A stretch of DNA of 16,429 bases from JALXCG01 sp026991065 [NCBI: Gemmatimonadota bacterium]. Its GTDB lineage: Bacteria > GCA-2686955. The position numbers were made by a program, and so were the translations under genes. Below, one piece after another: positions 1 through 7,235 of the stretch. Each line of letters opens with the position of its first letter. The first letter of the stretch is position 1. The DNA lies in the NCBI GenBank assembly GCA_026991065.1, contig JALXCG010000559.1, positions 1 to 16,429 on the forward strand, read 5' to 3'. Below the pieces are notes generated by a model. The model searched no databases. It saw nothing but the letters and a program-made list of their open reading frames with translations, and was not told where the DNA came from.

Positions 1-1
1 G

Positions 2-283
2 GGTGCGCATGGTGGCCGGCGGTTGCGGGCGGTCCTGCGTTTGCCGGCGCGGCTTCCGGTTGGTAGCTATCGCTTGCGTCTCGAGGGGTTTCGCGATGGG
101 AAGGCGGTCGAGTTGGCGGAGAGCGAGGTTCTCGTGCGCACTCACGGCGTGATCAAAGGGCTGCGCACGCTTGCTTTCGAGCATGGGCTTCTGTACGGCT
201 GCACGGCGGTGTTGGTCGCGTTGATCGCTGGTTTTGCCACTGGCATTGCCTTTGGCAGGGGCTCATCTCATGGTGGTCATTGA
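2..283 (+). CDS. TIGR02186-like membrane protein, C-terminal end (5' truncated)
   Basis: The reading frame is open from the left edge to a TGA at 281-283, so only the last ~93 residues are visible and the start lies outside the window. The visible part has a beta-rich stretch (SYRLRLEGFRDGKAV) that looks like the end of an extracytoplasmic Ig-like domain. It is followed by one hydrophobic helix (LLYGCTAVLVALIAGFATGI) and a short polar tail ending in SSHGGH. This layout, a periplasmic domain then a C-terminal anchor preceded by a phrase like 'fa.e..LLYG', fits the TIGR02186/Alph_Pro_TM family of putative transmembrane proteins, recalled from memory rather than searched. From general knowledge these often sit beside TauE/SafE-type sulfite exporters, so such a gene may lie just upstream. 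The next gene starts 45 bases downstream on the same strand, so co-transcription is likely. Function is unknown. Confidence 0.6.
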   Translation, partial: GAHGGRRLRAVLRLPARLPVGSYRLRLEGFRDGKAVELAESEVLVRTHGVIKGLRTLAFEHGLLYGCTAVLVALIAGFATGIAFGRGSSHGGH

Positions 284-328
284 GTGGTGCCGGCGCCGGC
301 GAGTGGGGAACAGGACGGAGCGTGACCC

Positions 329-2884
329 ATGAAGTGGGGCAGGATTCTTGGCGGCGGTTCGCGCGAAGACGCACTGGGCAATCTGCGCAGCCGAATCGCG
401 GCTTTTCGCGACCTGCTCGAAAAGAACAACCGCGTTCTCGAGACCATCGGTGATGCCACGGAGAAACTCGGTGGCGACTATCTCTTTGATAGCCAGTATC
501 TGCGTTCTTTGGATTCTGAGTTGGCGATCGCGGTGGCCGCGGTCGTCGCCGACTTGGGGGTCATAGCGCCCAAGCGTCACGCTGATCTGAAGCGGAGTTT
601 TGATCAGATCCGCGAGGCGATCCGGGCGCGGCTGGAGTCACGTCCAACGCCTCGCGGTGGGCCTTTCGTGCTGAGAATGGACCAAGTCGGCAGCGAGCAG
701 GCCTGGCTGGTCGGAGAGAAACTGGCCCGGCTGGGGGAGATTCGCACGCGCCTGGGAGTGCGCGTGCCTGCGGGATTCGTCATCACGGCGACAGCCTATG
801 AGCGCTCCTTTGCGAACGCCCGCCTGGCGGAGCTTTTGGCGCGGGCCCAACTCCCCGGGGCGGACCTGGTGGAATCCGCCACGCGCTTGGGCGAGGCGAT
901 CTCTTCCGCGAGTCTGCCGTCGGGACCGCTGCATGCGCTCAAGCGCGCGCTGCGCGGATTCGACCGGCGGGCGCGTTTTGCGGTGCGCAGCAGTGCTCTG
1001 GGGGAGGATGATCGGTTGAGCTTCGCCGGAGTTCACCGCAGCATTCTCAATGTCCCACGCAATCAGGTGACGGATGCCTGGGTGCGCGTAGTTGCCAGTC
1101 TCTTCGATGAACGGGCGCTGCGCTACCGGCGAGAGCATCAGGAGCCGTTGGACCAGGCCGCAATGGCGGTGGGGTGTCTGCTCCTGGTCCCGGCTCGGGC
1201 GAGCGGGGTGATGTATACCGTGGATCCCGCCGACCCGGAGCGCAATGTGGTCCTGGTGGATGCGGCTTGGGGATTGGGGCGAACAGTGGTGGAGGGCAGC
1301 GGTGCTGTCGACCGCTTCAGCATTGAGCGAGGGGCTTCTCCACGAATTGTCGGGAGGCGGATTGGCGCCAAGAGCCATCAGTGGGTGGCCGCGGAGGGCG
1401 CGGGTCTGGAGAGAGTGGAAGTGGACCCGGAGTTTGTGCAGCAACCGGCGGTTGGGGATGAAACCCTACTGCAACTGGCGAAGATCGGGCTGGCGATTGA
1501 GCGCCACATGCGCTGCCCGCAGGACATCGAGTGGGCCGTTGATGGTCACGGGGATGTGTGGATTCTGCAGGCCCGGGCACTGCGCGTCCGCCCGGTCCCG
1601 AAGGAGCGTGCTCAGCGTCTCATTCAGGTTCTTGCCGAACATCCGCGTTTGATGGCCAATCGCGGGGTGATCGCCTGCCGGGGTATCGGCGCCGGCAAGG
1701 TGGTCGTGCCGCGGGAGGGGGCGGGAATGGAGAGCTTTCCCGCCGGCAGCGTTCTGGTCGCCCGCTATCCATCACCGCGATTGGCCCGGTTTATTCCGGT
1801 GGCGAGCGCCATTGTGACCGACGCCGGTGCTTCCACGGGGCACCTGGCCACACTTGCTCGCGAGCGCCGGGTTCCGGCGATCATGGGGACCGGGATCGCG
1901 ACGGAGGTCTTGCGTCCGGGGGCCGAGATTACTGTAGACGCTGAGGAAAACGTTATTTACGACGGTAGAGTGCCACAACTGACCCATTTTGGCTTGCTGC
2001 AGCCGGATGACTACTGTGACACCAAAGAGTTTCGTGTGTTGCGGGCGATGCTCGCTCACATCGCTCCGCTCGCGCTGCGGGATCCCACGGCGCCGGAGTT
2101 CACGGCCAAGGCCTGTCGTTCCTACCATGACATCATCCGTTACGCTCACGAGATGGCATTGACTGAACTCTCCAATCCCGGTGGGTTTGGTTTGGGAAAA
2201 CTCAGCCGCCGCGGGGAGCACACTTGGGAGTTGGATCTGGAGATACCGCTTGACCTCCTGGTGATCGACATCGGCGGTGGGGTTCGCGGCGGTAGAAAGA
2301 AGCGGAGAATCGCTCCCTCCGCGCTGACTTGTCGGCCGCTGAGCCGAGTTCTCGAAGCGCTTGCGCGACCGGGAGTCTGGGCGCGGGCGCCGGCCGGAAT
2401 GGATCTGGCCGGGTTCATGGCGAGCGCGACTCGCTCCATGACCCTGACTGCTCCCGCCGCCGGAATCCCTCAGCGCAATCTGGCGATTGTCTCTGACCGC
2501 TACATGAACCTCAGCCTCAAACTTGGCTATCACTTCAATGTTGTGGATGCCTATCTTGGGAATAGCCGCGAGAACAGCCATGTGCTGTTTCGGTTTGTTG
2601 GCGGTGTCACCGAACTGGTGCGGCGCACGCGTCGGGCCAAGCTACTCTCCGAGATTCTCGCCCATTATGATTTTTCGGTTACCCGCAGCGGGGATCTGGT
2701 GCTGGCCCGCCTGGTCAGCGCAACCCCCGCATTGGTTGAGGAGCGTCTTCTGATGGTGGGACGTTTGATCGGTTTCTCACGACAACTGGACATCCTCTTG
2801 CACGATGACGATACGGCAGACAGGCTGCTTGCGGATTTCATCGCGGGCGCTCCCCAGCCCCTGCGTCCCGGTACCGAAACATGA
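329..2884 (+). CDS. PEP synthase-like ATP-grasp/phosphohistidine protein with novel C-terminal region
   Basis: An 851-aa cytoplasmic protein. Residues 1-110 are a predicted helical region. Residues ~115-420 match the PEP/pyruvate-binding (PPDK_N, ATP-grasp) domain, with landmarks FAVRSSALGEDDRLSFAG near 217 and QDIEWAVDGHGDVWILQAR near 398-416. Residues ~440-545 are the swivelling phosphohistidine domain, with H505 in ASTGHLATLARERRVPAIMG as the likely phosphorylated residue. True PEP synthase and PPDK then carry a TIM-barrel PEP-binding domain. Here it is replaced by ~290 residues I do not recognise, with YHDIIRYAHEMA (599-610) and LLVIDIGGGVRGG (643-655). The domain order resembles rifampin phosphotransferase-type enzymes more than gluconeogenic PEP synthase, so phosphate transfer from ATP to an unknown acceptor is the best inference. 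The ATG at 329 has GGAG at 317-320. A response regulator follows after 110 bases. It should not be named ppsA. Confidence 0.85.
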   Translation: MKWGRILGGGSREDALGNLRSRIAAFRDLLEKNNRVLETIGDATEKLGGDYLFDSQYLRSLDSELAIAVAAVVADLGVIAPKRHADLKRSFDQIREAIRARLESRPTPRGGPFVLRMDQVGSEQAWLVGEKLARLGEIRTRLGVRVPAGFVITATAYERSFANARLAELLARAQLPGADLVESATRLGEAISSASLPSGPLHALKRALRGFDRRARFAVRSSALGEDDRLSFAGVHRSILNVPRNQVTDAWVRVVASLFDERALRYRREHQEPLDQAAMAVGCLLLVPARASGVMYTVDPADPERNVVLVDAAWGLGRTVVEGSGAVDRFSIERGASPRIVGRRIGAKSHQWVAAEGAGLERVEVDPEFVQQPAVGDETLLQLAKIGLAIERHMRCPQDIEWAVDGHGDVWILQARALRVRPVPKERAQRLIQVLAEHPRLMANRGVIACRGIGAGKVVVPREGAGMESFPAGSVLVARYPSPRLARFIPVASAIVTDAGASTGHLATLARERRVPAIMGTGIATEVLRPGAEITVDAEENVIYDGRVPQLTHFGLLQPDDYCDTKEFRVLRAMLAHIAPLALRDPTAPEFTAKACRSYHDIIRYAHEMALTELSNPGGFGLGKLSRRGEHTWELDLEIPLDLLVIDIGGGVRGGRKKRRIAPSALTCRPLSRVLEALARPGVWARAPAGMDLAGFMASATRSMTLTAPAAGIPQRNLAIVSDRYMNLSLKLGYHFNVVDAYLGNSRENSHVLFRFVGGVTELVRRTRRAKLLSEILAHYDFSVTRSGDLVLARLVSATPALVEERLLMVGRLIGFSRQLDILLHDDDTADRLLADFIAGAPQPLRPGTET

Positions 2885-2910
2885 CCTGCTGGCGGAGTCT
2901 CCTGCTTATC

Positions 2911-2928
2911 AGTTACACGAGTTACACG
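2911..2928. repeat. Tandem 9-bp direct repeat before the response regulator
   Basis: AGTTACACG occurs twice head to tail (2911-2919 and 2920-2928) in the 110-base gap between the PEP synthase-like gene and the response regulator. The repeat is exact and unspaced. It could be a binding site for a regulator acting on the downstream pair of genes, or a chance slippage product. No other copy was noticed in the window. Confidence 0.5.
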
Positions 2929-2994
2929 GCGATCGGCGTTCCTGGGAGTCTGCCCGGGGACGTTGCTCAGCAAGCTTGAAAGCGGATCTGGACC

Positions 2995-3402
2995 ATGACA
3001 CTCGGCACCCGAATCCTGATTCTGGACGACGAGAAGATTGTTTGTGATCGCCTTGAGTTGATGCTTACCAAGCTCGGCTTCGAAGTGATGTCATGCACCG
3101 ATAGCCAGGAGGCGGTCAATCTGCTGAGCGCGGAACACTTCGACATTCTGGTGACTGATCTGAAGATGCCCGGAATTGGCGGGATGGATGTCCTGAAGTT
3201 TGTGCGCGAGCAGCGACCCACCACCAAAGTGATTGTCATTACGGGATTCGCGACCACCGAGACGGCCAAGAAGGCCCTTGCGCAAGGGGCCGTGGAGTTC
3301 GTTCCGAAACCATTCAAAATGAGCCATTTGCGCGACCTTGTCGTGCATATCGCGGAGGCGCTGCCCCCCTCCGCGGGGGATGAAACCGCAACCATTCGCT
3401 GA
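2995..3402 (+). CDS. Single-domain response regulator (CheY-like receiver)
   Basis: A 135-aa protein made almost entirely of a receiver domain, with no DNA-binding or enzymatic output domain. All key residues are visible: acidic pair D11/D12 (ILDDE), phospho-acceptor D55 in ILVTDLKMPGIGG, switch T83 in VIVITG, and K105 in FVPKPF. Without an output domain it must act through protein contact or as a phosphate relay, like CheY or Spo0F. No histidine kinase is in the window, so the phosphodonor is either encoded elsewhere or is unconventional. The start ATG at 2995 has only a weak GGA in front. It lies between the ATP-grasp/phosphohistidine gene and a kinase-like gene 39 bases downstream, which suggests one operon. 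The family call is secure; the pathway is not known. Confidence 0.93.
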   Translation: MTLGTRILILDDEKIVCDRLELMLTKLGFEVMSCTDSQEAVNLLSAEHFDILVTDLKMPGIGGMDVLKFVREQRPTTKVIVITGFATTETAKKALAQGAVEFVPKPFKMSHLRDLVVHIAEALPPSAGDETATIR

Positions 3403-3441
3403 TTTCATGCCAGGTGCCGGCGATTCCGGAGGAGAAAACCC

Positions 3442-4257
3442 ATGTCGATTGTTACCATTTCGCGGGGAACGTTCAGTGGTGCCAAGGCAATCGCCGAGTG
3501 TGTCTCTGGTCATCTTGGTTATGAGTGTGTGAGTCGCGAAGTTCTGCTGAATGCTGCGCAGGAGTATGGGGTTTCCATCGATGCGCTGGCGGCTGCGTTG
3601 GATAAGCCGCCGCGCTTTCTTGAGCGGCTCGGGCGCCAAAGAGATGTGTATATCGCCTTCATTCGCGCCAGCCTGGCGGAGCGTGCTCTGCGCGGGAAGC
3701 TCATCTACCACGGCAATGCCGGGCATTTCCTTCTGGGAGAAGTGGGGCATGTCCTGCGCGTGCGGGTTATTGCGCCTCTGGAGTTTCGCCTCGATGCCGC
3801 GATGAAGGCTCTGGGGGTTTCGCGGGAGGAGGCGCTGGCCCACATTGAGCGCGTCGACCGTCAGCGTGCGCGCTGGACCCAGTTTCTTTACGGAGCCTCA
3901 TGGGACGATCCGCGGCACTACGATTTGGTCGTGAATCTTGAGAAGATGGGGATCGGCACCGCATGCGAGGTGGTTGCGCATGCCATCTCTCTACCGGCTT
4001 TCGAGCCCAGCGACGAATCGTTTCGCGCGCTCAGGGCGATTGCCTTGAAAAGCCGGGTGCTGGCCGCGCTCGCCGCCGATTCACGAACCTTCGACGCCAG
4101 CAACGTTGACGTGGAGATCAACGGCTCGGCCTGCAGGGTGCAGGGGTGGGTGCGCCTGCAGAGCACACTCGACGCGATTCCGGAGGTTGTCGGCTCAGTG
4201 GAAGGCGTGACGAGCGTGGAGTGCCGGGTCGTGGTGCGTTCCGGAATCGTTGTTTGA
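3442..4257 (+). CDS. Cytidylate kinase-like protein with C-terminal BON-like domain
   Basis: A 271-aa protein. Residues 1-~190 match the cytidylate kinase-like family (Cytidylate_kin2, AAK6-type): MSIVTISRGTFSGAKAIAE at the N-terminus, then GYECVSREVLLNAA, RASLAERALRGKLIYHGNAG near residues 75-94, and a late segment WDDPRHYDLVVNLEKMGIGTA. The usual Walker A (GxxGxGK[ST]) is altered to SRGTFSGAKA, so ordinary CMP kinase activity should not be assumed. Residues ~205-270 look like a BON domain, with a V-x-G-x-V strand (CRVQGWVRLQS) followed by IPEVVGSVEGVTSVECRVVV. BON domains usually bind lipids or small ligands. An excellent SD, GGAGGAG at 3428-3434, sets the start. It closes the apparent operon with the response regulator and PEP synthase-like gene. 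Family call is good, function is inference only. Confidence 0.82.
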   Translation: MSIVTISRGTFSGAKAIAECVSGHLGYECVSREVLLNAAQEYGVSIDALAAALDKPPRFLERLGRQRDVYIAFIRASLAERALRGKLIYHGNAGHFLLGEVGHVLRVRVIAPLEFRLDAAMKALGVSREEALAHIERVDRQRARWTQFLYGASWDDPRHYDLVVNLEKMGIGTACEVVAHAISLPAFEPSDESFRALRAIALKSRVLAALAADSRTFDASNVDVEINGSACRVQGWVRLQSTLDAIPEVVGSVEGVTSVECRVVVRSGIVV

Positions 4258-4361
4258 CGCTTTTGCCGATTGTCGGGCAGGAAATCGCGGAGTCGAGAGT
4301 GGGGTGGGTTATTCTCCCTCCCTTCTTCTTTCACGTGATCCTCTCAGCTTCGGAGCAACCC

Positions 4362-7127
4362 ATGCCGCATCCCTACGCCCCATTCTTGGAACAGGTCCGC
4401 AAACCAGGGCGCTACCTGGGGGGCGAGTATGGGCAGGTGCGAAAGGACCCCGAAACCGTTGAGTTGAACCTCTGCCTGGCTTTCCCGGACCTGTACGACA
4501 TTGGCATGTCGCACCTGGGAACGAAGATCCTCTACACCCTCCTGAATCGGGACCCACGGATCGCCTGTGAACGTTGCTTCACGCCCTGGCCGGATATGGA
4601 GGCGGCTCTGCGGGCGCACGACTTGCCGCTGCTCTCGCTCGAGAACCACCGTCCGTTGCGTGATTTCGATGTGGTCGGTATCTCGCTTCAGTATGAGATG
4701 ACCTATACCAACGTGCTTACGCTCTTGGAGTTGGGGGGGATTCCTCTGCATGCGGAGGAGCGCGGCGAAGAGGATCCCCTGGTGATTGGTGGTGGCCCTA
4801 CGGCCCTGCATCCGGAGCCGGTGGCGCCGTTTTTCGACCTCTTTTTTATCGGCGAGGCGGAGCAGACCCTGGGGACGGTGCTGCTCCGCTATAAGGAGTT
4901 GCGTCGCAATGGAGGAGCGCGTCAGGATTCGCTGATCGCGTTGGTGCAAGAATTTCCCGGGCTCTACGCGCCGGCGCTCTACGCCCTGGAGGAGGAGCCG
5001 CGGACTGGTGCGCTGGTTGTGGGAAAGCCGCTCTACCCGGGAGTTCCGCCGCGGGTCCAACGCGTCTGGGTGGATGAACTGGATCGTTTTCCGTTTCCTG
5101 ACGATTTTCCCGTGCCTCTGGCGGAAGCGGTCTTCGACCGCATGAGCATCGAGATCGCGCGCGGCTGCACCGAGGGGTGTCGCTTTTGCCAGGCGGGCAT
5201 GGTCTACCGGCCGGTTCGTGAGCGCAGTCCGCGCGAGGTGATCCGAACGGTCCTCTCGGCAGTAAACAAAGGGGGATTCGATGAAGTGAGTCTGACCTCG
5301 CTTTCCACCGCCGATTACTCCTGCATCGAGCCATTGGTGCATGACCTGGGGGTCGAATTGCGTCGGGAGCGGGTCTCGCTCTCCGTCTCTTCCCTGCGTG
5401 CATATGGGCTGGATGGCGGAGTGCTGGATGATATCCGCTCGGTGCGGGCGACTGGCCTGACCTTTGCTCCGGAGGCCGGAACGCAGCGAATGCGCAATGT
5501 GATCAACAAGAATGTGACTGAAGAGGATCTTTTGGCCTGCGCGCGGGAGGTGTTCTCGCGTGGCTGGGAACGAATGAAACTCTATTTCATGATCGGTCTG
5601 CCCACCGAGACCGATGCCGACGTGCTGGGGATCGTCGATACTGCGGAGCGCACCCGTGACGAGGGGCGTCGCGCCCGCGGCGGCGGCCGTCCAGAGGTCA
5701 CGATCAGTGTCTCCAGCCATGTGCCGAAGCCGCATACCCCTTTTCAATGGGCGGCCATGGATTCGATCACCGAGATTGAGCGCAAACAGGAACTGCTGCG
5801 CGAGGCGGCGCGTCCCCGGCGGCTCAAGCTGAAATGGCACGATGCTCGAATCAGTTACCTGGAGGGGATCGCGGCGCGTGGAGATCGGCGCGTCGCGGTC
5901 GCGATCGAGGATGCCTGGCGGCGGGGGTGTCGTTTTGATGGGTGGAGCGAGCATCTGCGTTTCGATCTGTGGGTTGAAGCCCTGACCGCGGCCGGACTTG
6001 AGTTGGAACGCTACCTGGGAACGCTGCCTGTGGACGCACGCCTGCCCTGGGACCACATCGATGTTGGGGTTGAAGCGGAGTTTGTGCGCAAGGAGTATCG
6101 CAAGGCCGTTGCCGGTCGGTTCTCCCCTCCTTGTGGCAAGCCCTTTCAAGCGCAGGCCTTTCCCACGCATGTGGCGGCGCACGATGCCGATACCCGCAAG
6201 TTGATCTGTTACGACTGTGGCATCGCCTGCGACATGGAGCGGATGCGCGACGATCGCCGGACCTTCCTGGAGTCGATGCAGGCCTTTCAGAAACGTCAAC
6301 GGGATGCCGGCGAGGAACCGGCCCAGCCCACGGCACCAGCCACTCCCGCCGCCCCGCAGCGCCGGCGCGGCCATCGACAGCCGCCGGCGACCTTCACGGA
6401 TCGTCCCGGCTTTCGCTTTCGGTTGCGCTATGCCAAGCTGAAGGCTGACCGCTTTATCGGTCATCTTGACACGATCCGCGTTTGGCCGCGCGTATTTCGC
6501 CGGGCCGGGATTCCCCTGAACTACAGTCGAGGTTTTCATCCTCACCCGCTCCTCAGTTTTGGTCCCGCGCTGCCGCTGGGAACCGCTTCGCTGGGGGAGT
6601 ATCTCGATCTGGTGTCCGCGGTCGATCTGCCGCCGGAGGAGATGCGTGAGCGACTGAATGCGCACAGTTCCGAAGGGCTTCGGGTCGAGGCCGTGGAGCG
6701 GCTGGAACCCGGGGCGCCCAAGCTGGTGCGAGTGCTCCAGCGGGCTGAATACCTGCTGGTCTACTCTGCGGATGCGTGGGAACCAGCCGACCTCGCCGCG
6801 CAAGCGCGGGCACTGCTGGCACGTGAAGAGATCTTGGTGCTGCGTCGAGACAAGAAGGGGCGCGAACGCGAGCGCGATCTGCGTCCGCTGATCGTGGCGC
6901 TCCAGCCCACGCGGGTGGAGGGGCTCGACCCGCGTCTGGGGGTGGCGGATGGGGCGCTTGGAGTACGCCTGGATCTGCGTCTGGACCAGGGGTGGCTCTT
7001 GCGCCCGGCAGATCTGATGCCTCTCCTCGACCCGACACTGCCGGCTCCGTTGCTGACGGTTCGTCTGGGCTGCTGGCACGAGGTCGATGGACAGTGTCGG
7101 GATCCGCTTGCTGCCTCCTCGGTATAA
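4362..7127 (+). CDS. TIGR03960-type radical SAM protein fused to DUF2344
   Basis: A 921-aa protein from the ATG at 4362, which has CGGAG at 4351-4355. The frame stays open back to 4146, but that would overlap the previous gene and give residues unlike the family. Residues ~1-250 resemble the B12-binding-like N-terminal region of this radical SAM group (AFPDLYDIGMSHLG, VVGISLQYEMTYTN, VIGGGPTA). The radical SAM core begins at IEIARGCTEGCRFCQ, with the 4Fe-4S ligands C269, C273 and C276, and runs to about residue 470 through the usual LTFAPEAGTQRMR segment. A cysteine-containing stretch (CYDCGIACD, near 617) precedes a Pro/Ala linker. From ~683 comes the DUF2344 (TIGR03936) domain, with RYAKLKADRFIGHLDTIRVW and NYSRGFHPHPLLSFGPALP. 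The fused form is common in several phyla. Substrate is not established, though RNA or ribosome links are often suspected from its usual neighbours. No such neighbour follows here. Confidence 0.93.
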   Translation: MPHPYAPFLEQVRKPGRYLGGEYGQVRKDPETVELNLCLAFPDLYDIGMSHLGTKILYTLLNRDPRIACERCFTPWPDMEAALRAHDLPLLSLENHRPLRDFDVVGISLQYEMTYTNVLTLLELGGIPLHAEERGEEDPLVIGGGPTALHPEPVAPFFDLFFIGEAEQTLGTVLLRYKELRRNGGARQDSLIALVQEFPGLYAPALYALEEEPRTGALVVGKPLYPGVPPRVQRVWVDELDRFPFPDDFPVPLAEAVFDRMSIEIARGCTEGCRFCQAGMVYRPVRERSPREVIRTVLSAVNKGGFDEVSLTSLSTADYSCIEPLVHDLGVELRRERVSLSVSSLRAYGLDGGVLDDIRSVRATGLTFAPEAGTQRMRNVINKNVTEEDLLACAREVFSRGWERMKLYFMIGLPTETDADVLGIVDTAERTRDEGRRARGGGRPEVTISVSSHVPKPHTPFQWAAMDSITEIERKQELLREAARPRRLKLKWHDARISYLEGIAARGDRRVAVAIEDAWRRGCRFDGWSEHLRFDLWVEALTAAGLELERYLGTLPVDARLPWDHIDVGVEAEFVRKEYRKAVAGRFSPPCGKPFQAQAFPTHVAAHDADTRKLICYDCGIACDMERMRDDRRTFLESMQAFQKRQRDAGEEPAQPTAPATPAAPQRRRGHRQPPATFTDRPGFRFRLRYAKLKADRFIGHLDTIRVWPRVFRRAGIPLNYSRGFHPHPLLSFGPALPLGTASLGEYLDLVSAVDLPPEEMRERLNAHSSEGLRVEAVERLEPGAPKLVRVLQRAEYLLVYSADAWEPADLAAQARALLAREEILVLRRDKKGRERERDLRPLIVALQPTRVEGLDPRLGVADGALGVRLDLRLDQGWLLRPADLMPLLDPTLPAPLLTVRLGCWHEVDGQCRDPLAASSV

Positions 7128-7235
7128 GAAAGAAATGGTGGAGAACGCTGCAGGGGGCGCGCCGGATGTCCGATTCTGGGAATAGCGTCGTCTCGCTCCT
7201 CGTCGGGATCCATCGCGTCACCCAGGAGAGGCCCC

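Noticed and set aside
4287-4315. TATTCT at 4310-4315 as a -10 box for the radical SAM gene
   Set aside because: The correctly spaced -35 position does not resemble TTGACA, so support is too weak to call a promoter.
4146-4361. Upstream extension of the radical SAM gene
   Set aside because: It would overlap the BON-like end of the previous gene by 112 bases and adds residues unlike the family. ATG 4362 has a good SD and begins with the expected MPHPYAPFLEQV.
4344-7079. 911-codon open frame on the minus strand opposite the radical SAM gene
   Set aside because: It lies wholly antisense to a gene with clear radical SAM and DUF2344 motifs, and its translation is Arg/Gln/His-rich with no domain signature, as expected of an antisense shadow in GC-rich DNA.
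7100-7128. TATAAG at 7123-7128 as a -10 box for the PLP gene
   Set aside because: No acceptable -35 lies 16-18 bases upstream, and the hexamer overlaps the stop codon of the radical SAM gene.
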